Source: Gemmatimonadota bacterium
GTDB taxonomy: Bacteria; Gemmatimonadota; Gemmatimonadetes; Gemmatimonadales; GWC2-71-9
Reading direction: 5' to 3'
Length of the DNA: 14,132 bases
NCBI GenBank assembly: GCA_017889745.1
Contig: JAGGAG010000079.1
Span: forward strand, 1-14,132
Numbering within the stretch: the stretch's first letter is position 1; each line of letters begins with the position of its first letter. Below, in pieces: positions 6,490 through 12,641 of this stretch. Below the pieces are notes generated by a model. It ran no database searches. It saw only the letters and a list, made by a program, of their open reading frames with translations, and was not told where the DNA came from. Position numbers and translations under genes: made by a program.

Positions 6490-6995
6490 GGCCGTGCCTC
6501 CTTGCTGGCGAGTGTCGCCCTGCCGAGCCGCCGGAAGGTCTCCTCGACGCCGTCGCCGGTCCTGGCGCTGGTGCGCACCAGGTCCCACTCGGCCTCCAGC
6601 GCCTTCTCGTCTCCCCGGCTGAGGGCCCACGAGCCGGTGAGGTCGCTCTTGTTGAGGGCCAGCACGCCCGGGACGTCGCCCGCGAACTCGCGCGCCAGCG
6701 CGCGCAGTTCGGGGAGCTGGTCGCAGGTCTCCTTCCGCGTGCCGTCGGCCACGTAGAGCACGGCATGGGCGCCGCGAAGGTAGCTGCCCGTGATGTCCTC
6801 GTGCTTGTCACGCCCCGCCAGGTCCCAGAGCACCAGCGTCAGGGCGGTGCCGTCCAGGTCCAGTGGCTTGCGCTCGATCTTGACGCCGACCGTCGAGAGA
6901 TAGCGCTCCGAGAACATCGAGTGAACGTAGCGCTGCACCAGGCTGGTCTTGCCGGTGCCGAACACGCCGACCATGCAGACCTTCTTCTGGATCAT
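6486..6995 (-). CDS. Rab-like small Ras-superfamily GTPase
   Basis: This single-domain protein of 169 residues has a complete GTPase motif set: P-loop GVFGTGKTS (10-18), switch I Thr35 in STVGVK, switch II WDLAG (57-61), base-recognition NKSD (115-118) and TSA (142-144). The switch I and interswitch pattern (STVGVKIERKPLDLDG) resembles eukaryotic Rab proteins. The position of Ras Gln61 is Arg62, so GTP hydrolysis is probably slow or needs a partner. There is no C-terminal prenylation cysteine, so membrane placement would depend on a partner. The gene overlaps its neighbours by 4 nt on both sides (OmpA-family protein before, PP2C after), which points to a stoichiometric complex. It is not MglA itself: the P-loop and switch II differ. 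Confidence 0.9.
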   Translation of the reverse strand: MIQKKVCMVGVFGTGKTSLVQRYVHSMFSERYLSTVGVKIERKPLDLDGTALTLVLWDLAGRDKHEDITGSYLRGAHAVLYVADGTRKETCDQLPELRALAREFAGDVPGVLALNKSDLTGSWALSRGDEKALEAEWDLVRTSARTGDGVEETFRRLGRATLASKEARP

Positions 6996-8782
6996 TGCGA
7001 CGGTTCCCCCCCGACCTGCGGACCAACGCTCACCCGGAACGATACGCTACGGTTGATGCGCGCACGATCCGCTGGCTTGCCTGCCGGGAGCGGGCGGGTG
7101 GTGCCAAGCGCACTCACGCTGGTCCCGCCGCGCGACACGCCCCGCACCGCGAGCGCGGCAAGCACCGCCTCCGCCCGGTCCCGGCTCAGGGCCTGGTTGG
7201 CAGTGTCGGACCCGGTCGGGTCGGTGCGGCCGATGAGCACGAGCGTGGCACGGGTCCCCAGCGCGGCCGCGCCGGCCTCGACCCGGCCGAAGCGTTCCGC
7301 CACCCTGTCTGCAGCACTCCGGGCGGTCGCGCCGAGCGCGGCTGAGCCCACGTCGAACAACACCTGCTCGCCCTCGATCTCCCGCTGCAGCTGGGCCAAC
7401 TCCGGCGGCACTTCTGCCGTGACCCCGCTCAGGTCGAGTGCCGACACCCCAGGGACGCTTGCGGCCAGTCGCTCCGCCGAGACCACCCAGTCGAGCGGAG
7501 CGGAGCCGGTTGCCCGCAGCGTGTCCCCGGAGAGCGCCAGCTGCACACCGGCTGGCGGCGATAGACTCCGCCGGGCCCGGGCCAACACCAGTTCGGGGCG
7601 GAGCGAGAGATACGGTTCCCAGCGCTGCTCGATTCGCCCGGTGTCCACCGCCAGGCCGGCGAGCAGCACCGCGGGATCGGGCGCGAGCGGGTCGCGCAGC
7701 CCGGCGAAGCGCCAGCGGCCGCCGTCGCGCTCGGCCTGGGTGAGCACGATACCGGGCTCCGAGCGGAGCCGCGCCACCGCCCGGTCCCAGCGCAGGCGCG
7801 CCCGCAGCGCGAGCCCGCCAAGTACGACCACGAGGAGGAGTGCGGCAAGCGCCCAGGGAAGCCACACCACACGCTGGCGCCCCTCCCGTGGGTGGTCCGT
7901 CGCGATCTTCGTCGCGAGGCACTCCTCCAGCAGGGGCCGAGCCGACGCGAACTGCGCCGTGTCACCGTCAAAGTCGGCGAGCGCGCCCGCGAACTGGAGA
8001 TGGATCGTCTCCAGCGTGTCCTGCAGCCGGGTCAGCAGGCTGTCGGGCGCCTCGCCGCGGACCACTGCCGCGATCAGCGCCTGCGGGCCCTGTTCCACCA
8101 TCACCGTCAGCTCGCCCACGGAGAACCGGCGGAGCCCGCCGACCTCGCGCTCGCGCGCGAAGGAATCGGCCACGAAGTCGCGGATGGCGGTGAGCATTCC
8201 GGAGATGAGGTCGGCGTCGCTGGCCGTCAGCTCCGGCGCCACCGCGTGGGCCAGGAGCAGGCCGGTGTCACGGTCAATGAGGAAGACCTGCTCCACCCGG
8301 TAGACCAGCGCGTGACGGAGCACGATCTGGGCGTACGGGACCCCCGTGCGCCAGGCCTCGAGCCGCCACCGGAGCCCCCGAGGCGAGAAGCTGTGCTCGA
8401 GCGCGCGATTGATGGAGGAGACCAGGTCCGCCAGCGCCTCCGCGATCGCCTTCCGGATGGCGGGGCCGAGGACGGGGAAGATGGCGGTGGCGATGGGGCG
8501 GGGGTTCCGGCGCACCGACTCGCCGATGGCGTTCTCGACCGTCGGGGCGAGGGCGCGGGCGAGCTGGCGATCGCGCCCGGCACGGAGGGCGATGGCTTCC
8601 GGCAGCAGCTCGGCCAGCGCCTCGCGGTTAAGGCCCTCCGCGTCGAGCCGCCGCTCCAACTCCTCCAGTCGGCGCCGCTCGGCGCCGAGGATCAGTTCGC
8701 GCAGCTCCGCCAGGTCCGCCGCGGAGGCATCGTACTGCGCACTGGCGGAGGCCTGCTCCCAGGGTGCCCGCTCGTCGGGCAT
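6992..8782 (-). CDS. OmpA-family transmembrane protein with large cytoplasmic region (Roadblock-like) and BON-like segment
   Basis: This 596-residue protein bridges cytoplasm and cell wall. Residues 24-50 are a charged coil. A helical block (51-160) carries PIATAIFPVLGPAIRKAI and RGLRWRLEAWRTG, strongly conserved in a widespread bacterial family. Residues 161-270 show strand-helix-strand-strand-helix order (YRVEQVFLIDRDTGLLLAH, DLISGMLTAIRDFVADSF, LTVMVEQGPQALIAAVV) like Roadblock/LC7 or MglB proteins. A transmembrane helix spans about 306-327. A BON-like stretch follows (395-450), then an OmpA C-terminal domain (472-586) with GRTDPTGSDTANQALSRDRA; Asp521 and Arg536 occupy the usual peptidoglycan-binding positions. 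There is no signal peptide, so the N-terminus stays inside. CCGGAG 7 nt before the ATG is a good ribosome binding site. The Roadblock assignment is inference; the OmpA domain is clear. Confidence 0.9.
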   Translation of the reverse strand: MPDERAPWEQASASAQYDASAADLAELRELILGAERRRLEELERRLDAEGLNREALAELLPEAIALRAGRDRQLARALAPTVENAIGESVRRNPRPIATAIFPVLGPAIRKAIAEALADLVSSINRALEHSFSPRGLRWRLEAWRTGVPYAQIVLRHALVYRVEQVFLIDRDTGLLLAHAVAPELTASDADLISGMLTAIRDFVADSFAREREVGGLRRFSVGELTVMVEQGPQALIAAVVRGEAPDSLLTRLQDTLETIHLQFAGALADFDGDTAQFASARPLLEECLATKIATDHPREGRQRVVWLPWALAALLLVVVLGGLALRARLRWDRAVARLRSEPGIVLTQAERDGGRWRFAGLRDPLAPDPAVLLAGLAVDTGRIEQRWEPYLSLRPELVLARARRSLSPPAGVQLALSGDTLRATGSAPLDWVVSAERLAASVPGVSALDLSGVTAEVPPELAQLQREIEGEQVLFDVGSAALGATARSAADRVAERFGRVEAGAAALGTRATLVLIGRTDPTGSDTANQALSRDRAEAVLAALAVRGVSRGGTSVSALGTTRPLPAGKPADRARINRSVSFRVSVGPQVGGEPSQ

Positions 8783-8785
8783 GGC

Positions 8786-9394
8786 TCAGCTCCGGGGGCC
8801 GTTCTTCCCCGTCGCGCCATCCGCTTCAGGCCCCCAGCCAATCCGGGAGGCCATTTCGGTCAGGAGGGCGGCGAGCGTTGTACTGTCGGTCTTGGTGGAC
8901 ATGAGCTCATGGTGCGACCGGCTCAATTCCGCGGTCAGCCGCTCGCCCAGTCTCGCCAGCTCGGCCGCCGCATTGGCGGACTGGGCGAGGAGCTGGTCGC
9001 GGAGGGCGGCGTCGGCCATGTTCCCATCCTCTTCCAGCTTGACGTGCCGCCGCTCCAGCGCACGGATCGCCTCCTTGATCTCGGCGGCCAGCGACTTGAG
9101 CTCCTCGACGCGCTTGGTCCGCTCGGCGGACAGCCGCTCGGTGAGGCCCTGTACTTCGCTCCGGATGAATGCGTCGAGCGACTCAGTCTGCCGGTTGAAG
9201 TCAGACCGGATGGTCTCGTGCTCCTGGCGGAGGCGCTCCTCCATGCCCTGGAGCCGGCTCTCGACCGCGCGCATCTGACTGCCGAACAGGATGTCGCGGA
9301 CCTTGTCGAGGCTTTCGGGCTGAGGCTCGGTGAGCGCCGGGTCGGCGAACTGAACGCTGCCGGACTTGTGCTTGTCGGAATCGGGCTTGGACAT
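8786..9394 (-). CDS. Coiled-coil protein of the GTPase/OmpA operon
   Basis: This soluble 202-residue protein is almost entirely charged helix. It has a disordered N-terminus (1-27), a motif LDKVRDILFGSQMRAVESRL (29-48), long coiled coil (about 40-165) with heptad-like Leu/Ile spacing, and a C-terminal helix LAALLTEMASRIG (174-186). The ILFG-type motif and the terminal helix are, to my knowledge, shared by coiled-coil proteins encoded next to OmpA/Rab-like GTPase genes in other bacteria. No enzyme motif is present. It is the first gene of the operon, 3 nt ahead of the OmpA-family gene, and probably works as a scaffold or oligomerisation partner of its cytoplasmic region. The start ATG at 9394 has only a modest ribosome binding site (GAGCGGATC). 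Confidence 0.8.
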   Translation of the reverse strand: MSKPDSDKHKSGSVQFADPALTEPQPESLDKVRDILFGSQMRAVESRLQGMEERLRQEHETIRSDFNRQTESLDAFIRSEVQGLTERLSAERTKRVEELKSLAAEIKEAIRALERRHVKLEEDGNMADAALRDQLLAQSANAAAELARLGERLTAELSRSHHELMSTKTDSTTLAALLTEMASRIGWGPEADGATGKNGPRS

Positions 9395-9441
9395 GATCCG
9401 CTCACGGTGGGATTGACCCCGGGGATGGGACCGGGAGAGCT

Positions 9442-9471
9442 AACGTATCACCCGATTCGGGGATTGGCCAA
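9442..9471 (-). promoter_or_regulatory. Candidate promoter of the coiled-coil/OmpA/GTPase/PP2C operon
   Basis: On the minus strand TTGGCC (9466-9471) and TACGTT (9442-9447) are spaced by 18 nt, a plausible sigma70-type pair about 50 nt before the first start codon. An inverted repeat CCCGA-T-TCGGG (9451-9461) lies inside the spacer and could be an operator. Both hexamers are imperfect, and consensus knowledge for this phylum is thin. Confidence 0.3.
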
Positions 9472-9505
9472 CCGGCCGGGTGGTTCGATCCCGGGAGGGG
9501 CAATT

Positions 9506-9530
9506 CAGCTGCGAGGGCGCTGCGCAGCTG
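9506..9530 (-). terminator. Stem-loop after the OB-fold lipoprotein gene
   Basis: CAGCTGCG (9506-9513) and CGCAGCTG (9523-9530) are perfect 8-bp inverted repeats around a 9-nt loop, starting 3 nt past the lipoprotein stop. No T-run follows in the minus direction, so it would be a Rho-independent terminator only in a weak sense. It may instead protect the 3' end of the message. It separates the lipoprotein from the downstream four-gene operon. Confidence 0.4.
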
Positions 9531-9533
9531 CCC

Positions 9534-9893
9534 TCAGGGGACCGTGCGACTCTCCTCTCGCAAGACGGCCAGGCTCTTGGAGCCGACCGTGACCAGCGCC
9601 TCGAACCTCCCTGTCACGCCGATCTTCGAGCCGGTGCGAGGGGGGCTGGCCTGCTGACTCAGTACGGGGATGGTGCCCGTCGCGTCCCGGACCTGGTACG
9701 CACCGAGCCCGAACGCTCCCGCCGACTCCCGCACCTCCCCCTCGATGCGCACGGTCTTCCCATTGTACTTCGACGCATTGTCGAGCAGCTCGCCGATCGG
9801 CGTCACTGAAGCACATCCGGCGAGCACGGCGAGCGTGCCAGCCGACAGCACTAGTTGAGTCAAGCGGCGGAGGCGTTGGCTGGTGGTGTTCAT
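9534..9893 (-). CDS. Small lipoprotein with OB-fold-like domain
   Basis: This 119-residue protein has a lipoprotein signal: a basic start (QRLRR), hydrophobic core and lipobox LAGC with Cys27 as lipidation site. The mature part (28-119) has the five-strand pattern of an OB-fold: YNGKTVRIEGEVRES, then AYQVRDATGTIPVLS, then GSKIGVTGRFEALVTV. Such periplasmic OB-fold lipoproteins are common and their ligands mostly unknown. GGAG lies 9 nt before the ATG. The gene stands alone: upstream is the gene-poor stretch, downstream a stem-loop. The lipobox is clear; the fold is inferred from strand pattern and the GKxVxIxGxV start. Confidence 0.78.
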   Translation of the reverse strand: MNTTSQRLRRLTQLVLSAGTLAVLAGCASVTPIGELLDNASKYNGKTVRIEGEVRESAGAFGLGAYQVRDATGTIPVLSQQASPPRTGSKIGVTGRFEALVTVGSKSLAVLREESRTVP

Positions 9894-10081
9894 GGTCTGC
9901 TCCGGAACGGTGTTCTCCCCTCAGTGGCGGTCTGTTGTCCGAATGGGGTACCCCGCGGCCCGGGGGCAGTTCTGCCTCACGCCGCCTCCCGCCTTCACGA
10001 CGGGCGGCCCCCGGCCAGCGCCTCGGCCAAGGCGACCAAGCTATCGTACCGGCTCAGTCGAGTTCTTCCGCCGAGGGCACG
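9894..10081. other. Intergenic stretch without a recognised gene
   Basis: Between the lipoprotein start and the end of the read-through frame of the zinc-ribbon gene I see no gene, RNA or repeat that I can support. The lipoprotein promoter should lie near its right-hand start (about 9900-9960), but no hexamer pair stands out. GC-rich imperfect inverted repeats around 9980-10010 (GCCGCC with GGCGGC) have a long loop and are probably chance. Confidence 0.5.
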
Positions 10082-10243
10082 TCAACCACCTCCACGGTTG
10101 CCAGAGGCCGGGTGCGTCGTGTCAGCCTTGGCTAGGCACGACGACCCCCCGCGCTCACCTCGGTGTCGGCACGCCGGCGTGAGGATGCCTGCGAGTATCC
10201 CCAGGACCACACCCAACCCGAGGAGCAGGGCCCACAGCGCCCT
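10082..10243 (-). other. In-frame continuation after the zinc-ribbon gene stop: hydrophobic segment
   Basis: Directly after the TGA at 10244-10246 the same frame stays open for 53 codons, up to a TGA at 10082-10084. It reads RALWALLLGLGVVLGILAG at its start, a convincing membrane helix, followed by a basic stretch (CRHRGERGG) as expected on the cytoplasmic side. There is no ATG; TTG or GTG codons inside the helix would be poor starts. Either the upstream gene originally ended here and gained a nonsense codon, or it is a chance hydrophobic frame in GC-rich DNA. A sequencing error at the TGA would also explain it. Confidence 0.4.
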
Positions 10244-11074
10244 TCACGCCCAGGTGGTCACGACCTCGCACACCGGATCTCCCCACAAGTCGGTGCCGGT
10301 GCGCAGGCCGACTCCGCAATCGTTGCAGTAGATGGTCGACCAATGCCGTTCCCACGCAGACCCCGGCGGCGAGGACCAGCCCGCCTGCTCCCGGAACGGC
10401 AGCGTCATCGGTTTCCGGCACACTGGGCACCGAAGCCCTGTCCGGAAGAACCAGAAGAGGGTGCCAAGCACCGCAAGGGCCACCGAGGTGACCAGAAGTC
10501 CGCCGGGACGTACGCAAGCAAACGCGAACATGAGGATCATGACCCAGGCCATTCCGCGATAGCACCGGACAAGCGGCCCAAAAATCGAGCCCGCCGGGCC
10601 CATGCGGTAATGACCGCTGGGGTCAGTCTCCGCCTCCCAACAGTGGAAACGGTACTTGATGTACAACCGGTCATCCGGTCGGGGGCCATTCATGACCGCG
10701 GCGACGAACTCGGGTGGAGGGAGGTAGGAGTGAGCTGCCACATAGTGGCAGATGAGGGATGGGGCCGCATACACGATGCCGTTGCCGAGCACGCGTATCT
10801 CGCCATTGCCGAGAGGGCTCTTGAACCGCCTGAAGAGGTCAGAATAGGTGACGTCGCAGAAGCCGCAATCCTGGTGGCCGCACAGGAGGTTCACCAGCTT
10901 GTCCCTGACACAGAACGCGGCGAGGCGCTCAGGGAATCCAGCCGGCGCGTCGCCGGTCGGCATCGGGTGGGGCGGCTCCATCCAGCCAATGCTCACCAGC
11001 GGCAAACGGTTGAACCGGCGCTCCGTATCCGAAAACGTGTACTGGTATTCGGTGAGATCGGAGTGGTAAGCCAC
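10244..11074 (-). CDS. DUF7919-like protein fused to membrane helices and a zinc ribbon
   Basis: This 276-residue protein has an N-terminal domain (1-130) that I believe belongs to the conserved bacterial family DUF7919. It opens MAYHSDLTEYQY and contains CGHQDCGFC (65-73), NGEIRV (90-95), and APSLICHYVAAHSYLPPPEF (104-123). The cluster Cys65, His67, Cys70, Cys73 could bind zinc. Two hydrophobic helices (about 173-190 and 191-210) and a CPVC (216-219)/CNDC (250-253) zinc-ribbon pair follow. Function is unknown. The start is a GTG (11072-11074) with GAGGT about 5 nt upstream, and it matches the family's usual beginning. The protein stops at TTWA while the same frame continues into a further hydrophobic segment, so the gene may be truncated by a nonsense codon. 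Confidence 0.7.
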   Translation of the reverse strand: MAYHSDLTEYQYTFSDTERRFNRLPLVSIGWMEPPHPMPTGDAPAGFPERLAAFCVRDKLVNLLCGHQDCGFCDVTYSDLFRRFKSPLGNGEIRVLGNGIVYAAPSLICHYVAAHSYLPPPEFVAAVMNGPRPDDRLYIKYRFHCWEAETDPSGHYRMGPAGSIFGPLVRCYRGMAWVMILMFAFACVRPGGLLVTSVALAVLGTLFWFFRTGLRCPVCRKPMTLPFREQAGWSSPPGSAWERHWSTIYCNDCGVGLRTGTDLWGDPVCEVVTTWA

Positions 11075-11186
11075 GGGTACCTCGATGCCTCATGTGTAGT
11101 GTCGCACACCACAGGGGCCTGGAATTGCCCCGGACAATCCTTGCCACCGACGGAACCGACGAAGGCAATGATGTGCGGCGCGAACT

Positions 11187-11214
11187 GGGAGCCCCGGATT
11201 GCTCCGGGGCTCCC
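11187..11214 (-). terminator. Strong hairpin after the PAP2/haloperoxidase gene
   Basis: GGGAGCCCCGG (11187-11197) and CCGGGGCTCCC (11204-11214) form a perfect 11-bp GC-rich stem with a 6-nt loop, 12 nt past the stop of the PAP2-type gene. It has no T-run in the minus direction and only TTG in the plus direction. Stem strength and placement favour a terminator that also insulates the next minus-strand gene, whose start is about 110 nt further on. Confidence 0.75.
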
Positions 11215-11226
11215 TTGCTCCGACTA

Positions 11227-12459
11227 CTACAGTCCGTTCGGATGGTTCAGGTCGGAATGCACCACCTTATCCGCGACCGCGTTGCCCAGCGCCAGTCCCG
11301 CCACCATGTCGAAGCGGTAGTGAATACCGCCGTAGAGGCGCGACAGGCTCGCCTCCTGCGACATCGCATCGAGGCTGGCCGCCTCCTGGGGGAAGAGGGC
11401 CTTGAGCACGCCACTCGATGAACCCGACACGCAGGAGTGTGCCGACGGATACGACGGGTGTGGTGGCAGGCCGATCGGCAGGGTGATGAGCGGATCGGCC
11501 TGTGGCGGACGGATGAACCAGTATTCATACTTCGCGTCGAAGCATCCCACCAATGCGTCGTAGACGGCGGCACTCATCATGAACATGATGCGCGCGGCCT
11601 GCGCGTCGCTTACATGGTAGCGCCGGATCAGCTCGACCGCCTTGTTGTTCCACGGCGCGTTGCGGCGTCCCGACTGCTGCAGGTTCCAGTACTGCGCAAT
11701 CGCCAGCTGCTCCGCCGTCCTGGTATCGGAGATCTGGCGCACCTCTCCCAATGCCGCGAGGTACTCGGCCGAACCGAACGCGGGTGGCGGACCGGGACGG
11801 AACTCGTCGTCCGATGCAAGGAAGAATGCCCGCGCGCGATAGTTGCCCCGGACGATCGGACCACCACTCCACTTCCAGTAACCGTCACCGATCGGCGGCG
11901 TGCCCGGATCAGTCAGTCCCACCCCGTCGCTCGCGGCGTAGGCCAATACCTCGGCGGCCACGTCGGCACCCATCGCTGCCGCGTCCTCGAAATCGTCACT
12001 GTTGTGCCCCCTGCCCGTTTCCGGCGGGCTGGCCTGCTGCGCGGCGAGCGCGGCATTGATCTCGTCGACGTTGGCGGGGAAGAACGACCTCAGCACCGCC
12101 GCCGAGGCACCGCCGATTGCCGCGGACACCGACAGGCGATCGGGGTAGCGGCGATGGAAGCCGCCGGGACTGTAGTGCTGCTCGCGGTCGGGATCGTTTG
12201 CTGCCATTGCGGCGCGGAACTGGGCCATCGACAGGTAGGCGTACATACGCCCCTGGTCGATCGCCACCCGGTCGGCCAGCGAGGTGGCGAGTGCGTTCCA
12301 GCTCGCGGTGGCCCCGGCGTCCTGGTACTTGCTGGTTGCAGCCGTCTCACCCGACTGCTGGCTCGAACCTGTCGCGGTGGGTGTGGTTGTGGGCTCGCTG
12401 CAGCCGGCAGCGAGGGTGACACTGGCCAGGATGGCGAGTGCCCGGATGTGACTGCGCAT
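11227..12459 (-). CDS. PAP2/vanadium-dependent haloperoxidase-family lipoprotein
   Basis: This 410-residue protein has a lipoprotein signal peptide with lipobox LAAGC (Cys20), then a Ser/Thr/Gln-rich linker, so it should be membrane-tethered outside the cytoplasm. The C-terminal quarter carries the full PAP2/haloperoxidase active site: K-x6-RP (Lys310, Arg317), YPSAH (Ser339, His341) and SRLYGGIHYRFD (Arg374, His380, Asp384). These residues bind vanadate in haloperoxidases or phosphate in acid phosphatases. The long helical N-terminal part and overall length favour the vanadium-haloperoxidase branch, but halide oxidation cannot be told from phosphatase activity by sequence. ATG 12459 was chosen over an upstream in-frame start because it opens the signal peptide and has AAGGGGG 4 nt before it. 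It is transcribed divergently from the BTAD regulator, with 182 bp between. Confidence 0.9.
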   Translation of the reverse strand: MRSHIRALAILASVTLAAGCSEPTTTPTATGSSQQSGETAATSKYQDAGATASWNALATSLADRVAIDQGRMYAYLSMAQFRAAMAANDPDREQHYSPGGFHRRYPDRLSVSAAIGGASAAVLRSFFPANVDEINAALAAQQASPPETGRGHNSDDFEDAAAMGADVAAEVLAYAASDGVGLTDPGTPPIGDGYWKWSGGPIVRGNYRARAFFLASDDEFRPGPPPAFGSAEYLAALGEVRQISDTRTAEQLAIAQYWNLQQSGRRNAPWNNKAVELIRRYHVSDAQAARIMFMMSAAVYDALVGCFDAKYEYWFIRPPQADPLITLPIGLPPHPSYPSAHSCVSGSSSGVLKALFPQEAASLDAMSQEASLSRLYGGIHYRFDMVAGLALGNAVADKVVHSDLNHPNGL

Positions 12460-12587
12460 GCGACCCCCTTGTCCGTGATGGTGGTGCGTGAGAACCCGCG
12501 AATCACCCCTGGGCCGGCTGCCCCATGGCGACGCCCCGGCCCGGGGATACATTGGGGACTAGCACGATCCCATTGTCCGACCGTCAC

Positions 12588-12608
12588 CCAGCCGTTACTT
12601 CCGGCTGG
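12588..12608. promoter_or_regulatory. Inverted repeat in the divergent promoter region
   Basis: CCAGCCG (12588-12594) and CGGCTGG (12602-12608) are perfect 7-bp arms around a 7-nt spacer, 33 nt before the regulator start and 129 nt before the PAP2-type start. This is the size of a dimer operator, for example for autoregulation by the BTAD protein. It could equally be a leader-RNA hairpin. Confidence 0.35.
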
Positions 12609-12620
12609 TTGCGCCATGTT

Positions 12621-12637
12621 CACCCCCAACCGGGGTG
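12621..12637 (+). promoter_or_regulatory. Hairpin covering the ribosome binding site of the BTAD regulator
   Basis: CACCCC (12621-12626) and GGGGTG (12632-12637) can pair around a 5-nt loop. The right arm is the only Shine-Dalgarno-like sequence (GGGGTGGTG) before ATG 12642, so folding would hide it and lower translation of the regulator. Confidence 0.4.
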
Positions 12638-12641
12638 GTGA

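Noticed and set aside
4997..6811. Minus-strand 604-codon open frame across the SRPBCC and PP2C genes
   Set aside because: Low-complexity Arg/Gly/Pro composition with no domain; it crosses the true PP2C and GTPase genes out of frame.
4740..7606. A shared word of about 16 bases (CAGTTCGGGGCGGAGC) in the kinase and OmpA-family genes
   Set aside because: It lies inside two unrelated coding sequences in GC-rich DNA and has no flanking similarity, so it is coincidence.
9476..9494. TGGTTCGAT flanked by CCGGG/CCCGG, reminiscent of a tRNA T-arm
   Set aside because: The loop is 9 nt rather than 7, and there is no acceptor stem, anticodon arm or D-arm around it, so it is not a tRNA.
6468..9592. Very long plus-strand open frames opposite the GTPase, OmpA and coiled-coil genes
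   Set aside because: They are Arg/Ser/Pro-rich or lack any motif, while the minus strand has complete domain sets and ribosome binding sites. They are GC-rich mirror frames.
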